A stretch of 64,000 nucleotides of DNA from Sorghum bicolor (lineage: Eukaryota > Streptophyta > Magnoliopsida > Poales > Poaceae): NCBI RefSeq assembly GCF_000003195.3, contig NC_012870.2, forward strand, positions 248,001 to 312,000. Direction: 5' to 3'. A program made the translations under genes and the position numbers. Below, in pieces: positions 22,350-34,880 of this stretch; positions within the stretch are counted from its first letter, which is position 1, and the number at the start of each line of letters is the position of its first letter. Below the pieces are notes generated by a model, which worked only from the letters and a program-made list of their open reading frames with translations, ran no database searches and was not told where the DNA came from.

Positions 22350-23870
22350 TCCTTTTTCTCTATGTAGGTCGCAAAATACTAGTTCTGAAAAGAGGTAAAA
22401 TGACATGTTTATTTTGTAATAATTTAGATTTGCAACAAGACGTTGTAGCATCATCACTTGTCCATATACTTTTAATAGCACATCTTAGTTTCAAAATTCC
22501 AGCATGAGTCGTAGGTAATAGTATATATTTTTACCAGATTGTACATGAATGAGTATTTATTATCAATCATATTATGCAAAATTTATTTGTAGAGATCCAT
22601 GGTTTACCAACAACAAAGAACATGCTTGCATATGTACAACATCAAAGTCAACACTATCCTTTAACAGTTGAAAAATCTAAGTGTGAAATTCTATTCACTT
22701 TTATCTTCTAATTCATCCATTGCATGTAGTATGGACGTAAGGTGTGGCTATGTGGTCAAACCAAGTTTTTCAATCAGCTCAGAGCTTGCGGTGTTGCATG
22801 TACTCTCACTGTTAATGATAATACAACAACATTGCTATTTGCCTCCCACAACATATGGCATCTTAGCGACACCATGTAGAAGAATGAAATAAGATATTGT
22901 TTGGTTTTCAACGATGGGATGGTCCCAAGGGGGATATCCTATTTTAGCTTGGTGTTTGGTTCAAAGTCAAATGAAGATATGACAATCCCACTAGAAAATA
23001 TATCCTTCAGATTCAAGCTCAACTCACCTCTAAAAATCTCCCGGATGAGGTCATCCTAGGTAGGATGAGTGTTATACGCGCACATTAGGAGCGCTATGAA
23101 GAAGAGCGTGGGCTAGGCCAACTTAGGTGTCCAGGACGAAGAGAAGTCTAAAGTTAAAAAGACGTTTTCAATGGGATAGAAGGAGTAGGTATGAAAGCAT
23201 CTTTCTACTTTGTTATCCATTGCTAGAGCCAGGCCACGATGAAACATAGGCCCGACTCAAGCTGCACTCCAAGCAACCAATCATCCCTAAATTCCAAGAT
23301 ATGAGCTAGGCTAGGCGCCATACAAGGAGTCAATCACGTCCTAAGAGTTGATATTGGTTGCATCTCACTTTTTGTTATAAAAAAAAATTATAAAATCAAT
23401 TTAGACCAATATTTAATAATTTTAGTCTCCCCATTTTCTAGTGTTAAATATTATTCCTATAATCATTTAGATATATTTTATAATATCTAAATATTTTTAT
23501 TTAATTTTCACATCCCAATATGTTTCTAGGATTTTTTTTATAAGTTGATGAGAAATTTTAATTAAATAATAAAACCCTCTTCAATAAACCAGAAGATATA
23601 AGGGTTTTAAGAGTTGAAAAAATAGATAAAAAGTTTAATAAACTAGAACATATAAGGGTTTTTAAGAGTTGAAATAGGGAAAAAGTTTAAATTACATAAA
23701 CAGTTTTAAGTTAAAAGAGTTCTATTATAAGGATATAGAATAGAGTTTTTTTAGAGAAATTAAATAGAGTTATTTCAAGTTAAAAGAGTTCTATTAAGGA
23801 TATTGATGAATGGAGTTTTTTTAGAGAAATTAAATAGAGTTATTACAATAATAACGAGGCGTAAGTGTTT
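22350..23870. other. Intergenic, AT-rich, decayed repeats
   Basis: Short imperfect duplications at 23560-23850 (several GAGTTGAAA and TTTTTTTAGAGAAATTAAATAGAGTTATT copies). Element-like edges with 'TTTGGTT' motifs lie at 22900 and 23270 but could not be paired. No gene recognised. Confidence 0.4.
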
Positions 23871-24149
23871 TTGGGCCGTTCTAGACCCGACGACAAGGCC
23901 CAAAAGACGGAGTAATAAGAAATAGGCCGGCGGGCGGGAAGTTGTGGGCTCCGGCCGCCCGCACCTCTTCCTCTACCGCACAAACGGAGACGGAGATACG
24001 AACTGACACGTGGGTCTGGCGTCCCATCCCATGCGACTGAGGTAGTGGACCGCACGTGTGAACGGAGTTTGCGTGCTCTGTTAACTAACGGCAGGGGAAA
24101 GGAAGGAAGTCCGATCGAATCCCCAATTTCGTTTTCGGTTTTCCTCTTC

Positions 24150-24563
24150 ATCTCCAATCAATCCATCCAATCCCCGCCCCGTCGTCTTCTTCCTCGATTG
24201 ATTGCCTGATTGGCTTCCTCTTCCTTGATTCGAATCCAAGTAAACTACCCAAAGCCCCCCACCCCCAAGGAAGGAACCCTACCCGCGAGAGGCGGCGCCA
24301 CGCCGGAGCCTGCTCGTGGTGGCAGGCGACCGATCCAAAGCAAAGCTTCCTTCCTGTCTCCTCTCCATCCACCCACAAGTAAGATGCGATTTTCTCCTCT
24401 GCGCGAGTTTCTGCATGCTGCTTCCACTTTGCCTTTTTTTTTTTTTCCCCTGTCGTGGGAAGATGTATATAGTAGTATGTTCTTCGAGGAAACCTAGGTG
24501 ATTGCAATGTCGTTTTGATGATGATTATGGTGATGACGATTCCCGACCATTTTATTTGCACAG
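24150..24563 (+). promoter_or_regulatory. 5' leader of the OTU protease gene with a leader intron
   Basis: A plausible leader exon ends at 24378 (CCACAA then GTAAGA) and the acceptor TTGCACAG ends at 24563, seven bases before the start ATG. The intron contains a T-rich tract at 24434-24447. First introns in leaders are common in plant genes and may raise expression; this model rests on splice signals only. The transcription start is not defined. Confidence 0.5.
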
Positions 24564-24570
24564 GAAAGCC

Positions 24571-27400
24571 ATGGTTTTGTTCGAACTAGACCCGGACATC
24601 ACCCGATGGGGTCTTCACCATCTCCTCCCCGCTCCGGCTGGCTACTCTGCTCATGATCGCACCCAAACCACCCCTACCACACCTTGTACAGCCTTTGTTC
24701 GCCCTCTTCATCAGCCCACCGGAGACATGGGTGGCTCAAACTCTGTTGAGATCAAGGTTGAGCATGTCAATGCGGTTGACAACGACGAGGTCATCGCGCA
24801 AGCCCTTCAGGAAGAACTGTCCCATGTCGCCCTCGCCGAAGCATCCGGGGCAAACAGCACCCCTGACGATCAACAACACTCTGCTGTTCTCACGCAGCAA
24901 TGGCTTCGCCCACGTGCCGTCCATGTACAATCATGTATTACCCTTCTATTCATTTTCAACCCTTTCTACTGCATCCATACTTTGCTTGTATTATTATATT
25001 ATAAGTGTTATACCACCTCCAGCTTCTCAAGAGGCAGGGACCAGGGAGGAACCTTTCAGCACCTGCTCAAGCCCTGGAGATGACAATAATGTCCAGGACA
25101 GCCAGCCATGCTTGATGGAGCTCATGGATAACTTTTCTGTCCTTGACGGTGAAGTGGGCAAAAGGTTGAACAACATGGTTCCTGTTCGTGTACGTACTTC
25201 GCTTCCTCATGCTTCAACATGCAAGTTACTACATCTGCTACTATCTGCATTCTCAAGCTTACCGTGAGGGTTTTGATAATCTGTTCCTTTTGCTGTCCCA
25301 GCATGTTCCTAAAGTAAATGGAGAGATTCCTTCTGTTGATGAAGCCATTTCAGATCATCAAAGACTTCTTGACAGGTAGGTAAACCAAAGCTTAGACTCT
25401 ATGTGTTGGACAGTCATCACAGAGCCCATGTGGCATAGTAGTATAGTAGATGAAAAATGTTGCCAACACAAATCGATGCTGTCAGTGGATATAACTGCTT
25501 ACCTAAAATAACCTATGCTGTGTCAGTATTGTGATATTTTTGTCATTTGACTCCAATGTAATTTCTTTCTTTTCAAAAGGTTGGTGCTGTACGGTTTGGT
25601 TGATCTCAAGGTTAAAGGAGATGGCAACTGCCAGGTTTGTGTAAAGGATCCATCATTTCCCCCTTTTTGCATGATGCCATCTCACGGTATCTATTTGTAT
25701 TGTGTGGTCTCTTAACAGTTTAGAGCGCTGTCAGATCAATTTTACCGAACTCCTGAACATCACAGATTTGTTCGGGAACAAGTGGTGAAGCAGGTTAGTA
25801 TTTCTGAAAAGACTAGTTTTGTTTCAGTCATATATGAACTTCTGTATGCAAATGCATCTACTACCATACTTCATCCCAGTATTTTCGCCCCTTTTAAACA
25901 GTCATGCCTGCACATTCTTGTCGTTCTTCGTTTTTGGATTCCTATGTATGCCCTCTGAACCCCTTCAAATTGCTGGCACCTGGCAGCTTGAATCGCATCC
26001 TGAGATTTATGAAGGATATGTTCCTATGGATTACAGGGAATATCTCAGAAAAATGTCAAAGTGAGTATTTTTTCTGCTCTCTATTTATGATCAAATGTTT
26101 AGGTTATAATGTAAATGCATGCCCTCATTTTGTTTTGCTTAAACACTCGAATCAGGAGCGGAGAGTGGGGTGACCATGTTACATTGCAGGCTGCTGCAGA
26201 TACGGTAAACTTTTTGTTCTTGACCTTTTTGTTGTTGTTGTTGTTGTGTTAATGTACGCCTGACACTATATATTTGGTAAAGGTACCAAGTAAATCCTCC
26301 ACTTTCACAAGTGCCACTGCCATTAGTGGCTAATGAATCTGGCTTCAGTAGTTAGCATACCTTGTTATATTTGGAAGAGGCATGAGTTCCACCTAATCAA
26401 TTATGATAGGGTATAAAATGATACAAAGTACATAAGTGCACACAAAATTAAAATAAAAAAATCGTAACTGAAAGCAAAGCTCGCAAAATAAGTGGTCAGC
26501 ATATACATCTTTTATTTTCAATGCAGGCACAATCAGCAAATAAGATTATAGTTAAACTAGTGATGATGTTACAGTTGCTGTTTCTGCAATTGGTTGATCT
26601 TTCTGTCCAATATTCCTGTTGTTTCAAGTATCTTCTACAATTTGGTTTCTTCTGCTAGCATGCTGTCTCTGTTATGGGTTTGCAAGCTGATTGGTCGGCG
26701 TTGTCAAAATTGCATTGCATAGCTGGTGCCTAGTATGAGAACTAGGAGTATATTATAGAACTTCTTTCATTGGACAAAAAACTTTTCAAAGGAGTCTGTC
26801 TGTCTTTTATTTTGCTTGGCCTACTGTTGGTCTTTTTTATTGTATTTGTGTATATATATATGATATGAAACTCAAGTGCATGCACTGGCTTTTGCAGTAT
26901 GGTGTAAAGATCTTCATCCTGACATCATTCAGAGATACATGTTACATTGAGATTCTTCCTGTTGTTGAGAAATCCAGAAGAGGTAATGTTTGTTTTCTAA
27001 TATGATTGTTATAGAGTTTATATATACTAAAATACTAGATTCAACAAATATGTTATCGACTTCACGTGAAACTTAAGGTGCCTGCCCTCACATCAAAATT
27101 TGAGTATTGTTTGCCTAAGCGAAGTTATTTTTTTCTTGGGCATATTTCTCCATGGTTGCTTTTGTTGATGAGCAGAAGTGAGCATGTTTTGGCTATCTAA
27201 ACTCTGGAGTCTTGTCGTGCAGTTATATGCTTGAGTTTTTGGGCTGAGGTGCACTACAACTCGATATATCCGGAAGGAGGTATTAGATGTCACCATTTAG
27301 TATGTTGACCATGTTTGTTGAGTGTTTGATTTCATCATTATTATCTGCTGCAGAGTTGCCGGTTTTGGAGAACAAAAAGAAAAGCTGGTGGCCCTTCTAG
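24571..27400 (+). CDS. OTU-domain cysteine protease (deubiquitinase)
   Basis: Coding exons 24571-24934, 25023-25189, 25302-25375, 25580-25634, 25720-25794, 25987-26060, 26156-26204, 26898-26982, 27223-27279 and 27354-27400 join in phase to 348 residues. The N-terminal half (about 1-200) is acidic and variable, with DNDEVIAQALQEELSHVALAEA resembling a ubiquitin-interacting helix. The OTU domain follows: KVKGDGNCQFRALSDQFY supplies the catalytic Asp and Cys, and FWAEVHYNSIYP supplies the His; GDHVTLQAAAD and YGVKIFILTSF lie between. It ends in a Lys/Trp-rich tail KKKKSWWPF. OTU enzymes remove ubiquitin from proteins; plants have a small family of this layout (Arabidopsis OTU9-12 group by memory). 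Exon 2-3 joining was chosen to keep phase. Confidence 0.9.
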
Positions 27401-28123
27401 CTAGCATTCCCAGGACGGGACAAGGAAGAAGATTAGAGCAGCTAGGGATCCCGAGCAGCTAACAGATAGGAGCCTTTCTGTTGGGCTATGTGACTAACTC
27501 ATGGCGACGCGGAGGCCATGGGCAGTTGCGGCTTGCGCCTTTGACGGCACTGCATTACCATTGTCATTGCCATAGGGGAGACATGTGCAGTACTGTACGT
27601 AGTAGTAGATGATACTCACTATCCCATTTGTACAGAGAGAACGAGGGAAGAGCGAGACAGATAATCAGGCCATTAGCATAGTAATAGTAGTAATAATAAT
27701 GTAATACAGGAGGGAGGAGAGGGTCATTCATTCATTGATTCATTTGCTATTGCTAGTTCCTTTTCCGGTCGTTCGATGATGTAGCCAGCCACAGAGTTGT
27801 GATAGGCTCATGCTCATTCTTTATTTTGTTCTTGGACATATCATGCATATTTATCATCATCAGACAAATAATGCATGCATGAACTTGGATGGAAACAATT
27901 AACAGTCTGTTGATGACGATTATTATTTGGTCAAATGGCTGCCAGTCTCATGGATGAGGAATTTGTATTAATTAATTCATCTGTGAGATGTCCTGTACGT
28001 GATGAGGAATAGAAGAATTCATCATTGTCCTGTGAGGATTGTATATATGCCAGCATTATTCTTCTTCAATCGGCCTATAAAATAAAATAAATATGAGGAG
28101 TAGTGCATATATATTGTCAACGA
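27401..28123. other. 3' flank of the OTU gene
   Basis: Probably 3' untranslated region to roughly 27800, followed by AT-rich intergenic DNA. No gene recognised. Confidence 0.4.
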
Positions 28124-29014
28124 CCTTTTTTTTTAGAAAAGAGGTTTCTCCCGCTGTACTGAGTATAAAGCGAATTCAGAACGTTTTACAACATTTTTGT
28201 TTGTCGGCGTGCCTGCCACAGCATAAAACGACTAAGCGTTTAAGATCTAGCACTGAGTTTTCAAAAAAAAAAAAAAAGGCCTCACTAGAACTAGAACTAG
28301 AGCTCGACTGAATCGCAGCGTAGCCAACTCCGAAGACTGAGAAACCAACGTTGGTAGACTTGATTGATGCCAGCATATTCTAGGAGGTTGAGCTGCTCTT
28401 AACTCCATCTTCTCGATCATCAACATCAGCTCCTCCTCTATTGCTCCAGTAAACATTGGTCTCCATCTTCTCAGAGTCTTGGAAATTCACATCATCAGCA
28501 CTTTTAGGTCCCCGAAGAGCAACAAATATTAGGTCTCTCTGTTGTACACTTGTAATTAGTGATCTTATGCCAAATAGCATTCTCATTCAACCCATATCTG
28601 AAAATCCAAGAACTTAGCAAGGAAAGGTTGAGATTTCTCAGTTCTGGTATTCCTAGCCACCTAACTCTTTTTGTTGGGCTACTAACTCCTAACGAGCCAG
28701 GTGATATTTATGATGGTCTTCATTGTTGTTCCACAAAAATCTACCTATATGGGAATTGATCATATCAATCGCCCATCTTGGAAATTTAATAGTAGACATG
28801 AGGTAAATTGGGATATTAGCTATACAAGCTTTTAGCAAAGTCAGTCGACCAGCATAGGATAAGAGTCTACCTTCCAACCAGCTATCCTTTTGATGATTTT
28901 GTCAATCATCATCTGAAGATCTTCTTTTCTTAACTTTATGAAATGCAGGTACACCTAGACATTTTATTGGAAAATCACCTTTTTTGCAGCAGAAAAATTT
29001 TGCTAACTCATTTA

Positions 29015-29537
29015 GGGCCCCTTTGGATGACAGGATAGGAAATATGTAGGAATAGGAAAACCTTAGGAATACATATGCCATACCCCTCCGTTCCTACGAA
29101 AATTCAAAACACAGGAAAGCTGAAATGAAGTCCTTTGGCAGTAGCACAGGTGAAACACAGGAATAAACCACAGAGACTAGATGCTTCCATTATTTTTTAA
29201 AATCTTGAACATCTACCAGTTATTCATTCAAAGTCACTCGCTTTGTTGTTTGCCTCTGGAATGACCCAGGCCAGCCCACGTAAGGCTCACCAGAAGCTGC
29301 CAACCAAAAAAAAAGAACATGCACAGAGCGCGGGCACACACTTTGTTTCCCGCCAGGAAAAATTCCATGAGGTCTGAGCTAATGTTTTGTTTCCTATGGA
29401 ATAGAGTCATAGGATTCTAATCCTATGGAAAACTTCCTTTGTTTTTCATATCAACCAAAGGCTAGGAAAGGAAATATTCCTTAGGAAAGCTAATCCTACA
29501 AAAATCCTTTGCCCACCCTGTGAACCAAAGGGGCCCT
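29015..29537. mobile_element. Tourist-like MITE inside the LINE, TTA target duplication
   Basis: 523 bp with near-perfect ends GGGCCCCTTTGG and CCAAAGGGGCCC, flanked by TTA at 29012-29014 and 29538-29540. Subterminal inverted AGGATAGGAAA/TTTCCTATGG motifs extend the inverted repeat. LINE coding sequence resumes on either side, proving insertion into the LINE. Confidence 0.88.
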
Positions 29538-29844
29538 TACTCCTCGATGCCAATGGTTAGCAGATCATTTTTATCATACTTTATTTTCATACTAGTCATT
29601 TTCTTATAGCATATTAAGAGCCACTTGAGATTATTAACTTTTTCTAAATCATTCTCTAGGAAAAGGAGTGTGTCATTAGCATGCTGCAGACTAAGCACAC
29701 CTCCTTCCAGAGTCCTTGGCAATAACCCAACAACAAGATTAGATCTAGTTGTTTTCATAAGCATTCATGTGAAAATGTCAGCAACCAAGTTGAACATGAT
29801 TGGGGATAAAGGGTCCCCTTGCCTAAGATCTTTGTCTTGCCTTA

Positions 29845-30069
29845 GGCCGTGTTTAGTTCACGAAGGAAAAAAATTTACGATACTGTAGCATTTTCGTTTG
29901 TTTGTGGTAATTATTGTTCAACCATAGACTAACTAAGCTCAAAAGATTCATCTCGTAAATTTTGACCAAACTGTTTCGTCTATATTTAATATTCCATGCA
30001 TGCGTCTTAAGATTCGATGTGACGAAAAATTTTGAAAAATTTTGAGTTTTGAGTGGAAGTAAACAATGC
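29845..30069. mobile_element. GGCCTTGTTTAG-family MITE inside the LINE
   Basis: Left end GGCCGTGTTTAGTTC after TTA; right end GTAAACAATGC. The internal signature 'agattcgatgtgacgaaaaattttg' is shared with the copy at 45302. The right terminus is diverged. Confidence 0.65.
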
Positions 30070-30445
30070 TTTAATCTCCTCTAAACTCCAGATTGTCTCA
30101 AGATCCCTAATAATATCATCCATCTTCTGTTTTTCCCCTATTAATAGGAGCCCAGATTCATATTTTTTATCCAAAATTGTCAACGATCTTCCACCCAGAT
30201 TGAAAGGGATGCCTCGTTGGAATGTTCTAGAAAGAAGGCCGGCCCCTCGAGAAGCCTCCGGGTCGTTCCCCTGCCTCTGCCTACTACTAGTAGTGGAGGG
30301 GCATGGTCTCACGCTACTCGCTAACTACTCGCCGCAGCCAGGCAGACGAGACAGACAGATCCCCTTCCCCTGCCGCCGCCGCCGACCCCCAAATCAAAAC
30401 CCTAGCTAGACCCCAAGACACGCAGAAGCAGAAGCAGAAGCAGGC

Positions 30446-33400
30446 ATGGCCACCATCCCCACCACAGATTCCGGCCTCCTCCTCGGTTCCTCCGCTCTCC
30501 TCCGGAGGACTAGGAGGGCCGCCTCGTCCGCCAGGCTTCCCGCCGCCGCCCGCCGTCGCCCGCAGCTCCTCGTGCGCGCCTCCGCCAAGGAGATCGCCTT
30601 CGACCAGGGCTCCAGAGCCTCCCTTCAGGCCGGCGTCGAGAAGCTCGCCGCCGCGGTCGGCGTCACCCTCGGACCCAGAGGTCTATTCTCTCATCTTCGT
30701 CCTCAGTTCATCTTCTCTCGTGCTCCTGCCGTGCCACTCTGCTCTGTTGTTTTTTTTTATTCGGAAAAAGGATAATGTCTCTGTTTTTTTTTTTTTTGAA
30801 AGGAGAATATGTCTGCTTTTAAGAAAGCCAATTAATTTAAGATAGAACAAACCAACTCTCCAAACCACTCACCACTGTCTACGGACAATTAGCATGAACA
30901 TAGTGTCATAACAAAGCTCCTTCACCGGCTCATTCTTACTCATCCACTCAATCAAGCGATATACCCTCTGCTTCATCTTCTTTCTGTCCTCCTCCTTTAC
31001 CAGGTCTGTCCACATCTGCAGAAAGTTGATAGTTGTCATATATCCCACCATTTCTGTACTGCTACCTCGGAAGGATTATTATTACATCTGCAGAAAGTTG
31101 ATTTGTCATATATCCCACCATCTCTGAACTGCTACCTCGGAAGGATTTACTACTTCTAACTAGTTCACATTATTACGACTCACGAGTTTTTGGCGATTCT
31201 GCTTCACGACATGCTGCTGTGCTAGGTCATTCGTTGCTGCAGCCAAACTGGTTCTACTAAACCATGTTAACACCGGTCTCTTTGTATTTTGCATATTATT
31301 ACTATACATTGAAAAGGTTGCACACTGTGTACTTGTCTCCGGCAGCCTTTTCTTTCATTTTTGTTTTCAGTTTCACATCCTATCATATCCTACAGCAAAA
31401 CACTGATGTGACAATGATACTATCACCACCCTTTTACTTGTGAGTTGTGTTATTTTTCCCCCCCTTTGATGTGTCTTGATGACGTTTGGGTTTACAAAAA
31501 CCAGTCTTTTGATGCCTACCTCCTCCTATGGTCTCTTTCAACGCCTGGGCTGATTTTCACTTGGTTTCTATATTGTTCTGTACTGGCAGGAAGGAATGTT
31601 GTCCTGGATGAGTTTGGAACCCCCAAAGTGGTCAATGATGGAGTTACCATTGCTCGTGCTATTGAGCTCGCAGATCCCATGGAGAATGCTGGTGCTGCAT
31701 TGATTCGTGAAGTAAGCACCATTCCCTCTACCTCTTATCTGCTTCATTCTGTTTGTTATCTTGTGCAAGTCAGAACATGCATGGGAATGGGCGTAACTCG
31801 TTCACCACGTATCTCATGCATTTATCTGCCTGCCAAATGAAAGGTTGCTAGCAAGACGAATGACTCGGCTGGTGACGGAACCACTACCGCCTCTGTTCTC
31901 GCTAGGGAAATCATAAAATTGGGTATGTTGAGCATTACTTCAGGGGCAAATCCAGTGTCAGTTAAGAAGGGCATTGATAAGACTGTTCAGAAATTGGTGG
32001 AGGAACTTGAGAAGAAGTCCAGGCCTGTCAAGGGTAGCGGGGATATTAAAGGTCTGGCCTTTTAGACACATCTAGGGTCTCTTTTCACAAGCTTGCAAAT
32101 GGATCTTGTACCTTGGGAAAGGAGAACATGCTTTATAAAATGTTGCTGCCTTTTCCTTTCAGCTGTTGCTGCCATATCAGCTGGAAATGATGAATTTGTT
32201 GGGACTATGATTGCTGAAGCTATTGACAAGGTTGGCCCTGATGGTGTCCTCTCAATCGAGTCATCATCATCATTTGAGACGACAGTTGAAGTTGAAGAAG
32301 GGATGGAGGTAATATATATTGGCCTAGCTAGGACTGCTCCCTGGCCGATGCCTGTTTCCTGTTTTGTAGTTTATTAATATGTAAAGCTTGCCATTCTTGG
32401 TGCTGAAATAGTTCATTGTTTCTCCCTTCTGCCTGCAGCTTGACAGAGGATATATCTCCCCTCAGTTTGTCACCAATCCTGAAAAATCTACTGTTGAGTT
32501 TGAAAATGCTCGGATTCTTGTCACTGATCAGAAGATATCATCGATAAAAGAAATCATTCCTCTGTTGGAGCAGACAACACAGTTAAGAGCACCACTTCTT
32601 ATAATTGCAGAGGATGTAAGTGGCGAGGCGCTGGCAACATTAGTTGTAAACAAGCTTAGAGGAATTCTAAATGTGGCTGCAATCAAAGCTCCTGGCTTTG
32701 GTGAGAGGCGTAAAGCTCTTCTTCAGGACATTGCCATTGTTACAGGTAAAACTACTCACTGCTTTCTTCAAGTTTGTTTTTACCCTGGTCAGTATTCTTA
32801 TGATGTTTAGCATTGTCTGTTTGAATCAATACACCTCTGTTTTCTACTAGAATATGGGCAAGCTTAATGGTATTCCTTATTGTCTAGCTAGAAATAAAAA
32901 CTCTGTAATGGTGAGTATGCGCTTAGCACTAGAATTGTGTTTGGTGTGAACGAATTGATTGGATCTTGTGAAATAACATGTGCATAGGTTTTCTAACTCG
33001 GAACTTGAAAGTTTAGGCCAGTGGTTTTCTGATCTGTTTCTGCATGTCGATCAGGTGCTGAATATCAATCCAAAGATCTTGGTCTACTAGTTGAGAATAC
33101 AACAGTAGAGCAGCTTGGCATAGCTCGGAAAGTTACAATCTCAAGTTCCTCGACTACCATTATAGCAGATGCTGCTAGCAAAGATGATATCCAGGCCAGA
33201 ATTGCTCAGCTGAAGAGAGAGCTTTCTCAGACGGACTCGGCTTATGACTCTGAGAAGTTGGCAGAGAGAATTGCAAAGCTTTCTGGTGGAGTTGCTGTGA
33301 TCAAGGTTGGAGCCTCAACCGAGGCGGAGCTTGAGGACCGCAAGCTCCGCATAGAGGACGCAAAGAATGCAACTTTTGCAGCTATAGAGGAAGGTATTGT

Positions 33401-33867
33401 TCCAGGAGGTGGTGCAGCCTATGTTCATCTCTCAACATTTGTACCGGCTATCAAGGAGACGTTGGATGATCCTGAAGAGCGGCTTGGTGCCGATATCATT
33501 CAGAAGGTACTGATTGTTCTTCTTAGCACTTGGACTTTAGGTTCTCTTTGTTTTTTAAGAAATGTTGTTGATACATATTACTGGTGATTTTCAGGCTTTG
33601 GTGGCACCTGCAGCGTTGATAGCACATAATGCTGGGGTGGAAGGTGAGGTGATTGTGGATAAAATCAGGGAAAGCGAATGGGAGTTTGGTTATAACGCCA
33701 TGGCGGACAAGCACGAGAACCTGGTGGAGGCTGGTGTGATCGACCCTGCGAAAGTGACAAGGTGTGCCCTGCAGAACGCCGCCTCGGTGGCTGGAATGGT
33801 GCTGACTACCCAGGCAATCGTTGTGGAGAAGCCCCAGAAGGCTCCTGCAGCTGCAGCGGCACCCTAG
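30446..33867 (+). CDS. CPN60A: Plastid chaperonin CPN60 subunit alpha (RuBisCO large-subunit-binding protein)
   Basis: Coding exons 30446-30680, 31590-31711, 31844-32051, 32163-32308, 32439-32745, 33055-33506 and 33595-33867 join in phase to 580 residues. The first 45 or so residues are Ser/Arg/Ala-rich ([20 protein letters not shown]), a chloroplast transit peptide probably cut near [11 protein letters not shown]. The rest is a full group I chaperonin: [27 protein letters not shown] for ATP binding, [28 protein letters not shown] in the apical domain, and the C-terminal equatorial part with [16 protein letters not shown]. The alpha type is supported by [27 protein letters not shown] and a short Ala-rich C-terminus. 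It forms the barrel with beta subunits and folds stromal proteins including Rubisco. The plastid sigma factor gene follows 1 kb downstream on the same strand. Confidence 0.95.
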
Positions 33868-34880
33868 GATTCTTCCACACCATGTAATACTTACTAGGCA
33901 CGGAACAGGCACTAGCGTGCAAAAAAGAAGAAAAAAAAATGTGGTGATCCTTAGAGTGACAAGGGAGAGAAAACTGATAAACTATTTTTTTTGTCATGCG
34001 TGGGCAAGAATAAATTGAATCAATGTGGGATCCATGGGGCGAATTGCTATGCGCTGTTTTGGTTGGTACTCAACTGCTCGTAGTGAACGAATTGCAGAGA
34101 CAGGATTGATTGTGCTTGCTCTTGCAAAGTGCGGAGAGGAATTGGACTCGGGTTTTGCTCTGCGTTGGACCGTTGGTGCAGGCGAGTATCTGGTACAAGG
34201 ACGGGTTTTAAGCAAGAGGCAGCTGGCTCTAGTTTGCTTGTGAGACTGAGACCGAGCTCAGAGCGGCAGCACAGCCAAGCCATGGCGCCCCTTTCCGGGG
34301 CTCTGCTCGCTGCTCGCTTGTTTTATAACTCATACTTTTTTTCGTCAGTCAGTAGTATTTTTTTATAATAAATTAGTAAACAGTACTTTTAACCATGATT
34401 TTTTTGTTTTTCATAGTGCCAAGGCTGCCATCAATTGCCGTCTTCTCATCATCTCGCCATGCGCATGACCTGTTGGACGGAATGCAGTGTAGAGGAGATG
34501 GAGGTGGAGGGGGATTTTGGCAACCCGGTGGCCCCCGCATGGCAGCAAATTCATGGTGCTGCTTGGGCGCCTTATCCTCTCACACCACAGCACACCACAC
34601 CAGCAGCCTGCCCAGCGCCCACCACAATGCCAATGCCTCCAGCTCAGCTGGTTAAAAATCAGTCACCTGCCACCTGGCGATCAATGAAATGATCTAGCTC
34701 GTCAAACAAACCCTCTCCTGGATAGGAGTAGCAGAGGCATCAAGGACACTGAACCAACCAAACTGCGTTTGTGAGGGAGAGGCCTGGCTGCTGCTGCTGC
34801 TGCTGCTGCTTGTCACCAATATCCATCTCTGCCTCTCCTTGTTCAAAACCTTTGTTATCTTGACCAAGATCCCTCCCTCC
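33868..34880. other. Intergenic between CPN60A and the sigma factor gene
   Basis: Holds the CPN60A 3' untranslated region and the upstream flank of the sigma factor gene. Open frames at 34025-34243 and 34435-34692 match nothing known. A GCT-rich run lies at 34788-34810, 70 bp before the sigma start. Confidence 0.4.

Larger units (their letters stand above)
28124..30220 (-). mobile_element. Decayed L1-type LINE reverse transcriptase, interrupted by two MITEs
   Basis: Read on the minus strand, ordered pieces of a plant LINE ORF2 are visible: an IWSLEEIKA segment near 30100, an LRQGDPLSPI-like segment near 29815, a catalytic-box relic QHANDTLLFL (YADDT in active copies) near 29680, KKGDFPIKCLGVPAFHK near 28950 and EGRLLSYAGRLTLLKACIA at 28830-28877. 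Frameshifts and stops lie between them, so the copy is dead. A T-run at 28124-28132 on the plus strand may be its poly-A tail. MITEs sit at 29015-29537 and 29845-30069. Confidence 0.75.

Noticed and set aside
24653..25267. Single 204-codon frame across OTU exons 2 and 3
   Set aside because: Reads through the intron at 24935-25022 and uses the wrong frame in exon 2. The spliced model restores continuity.
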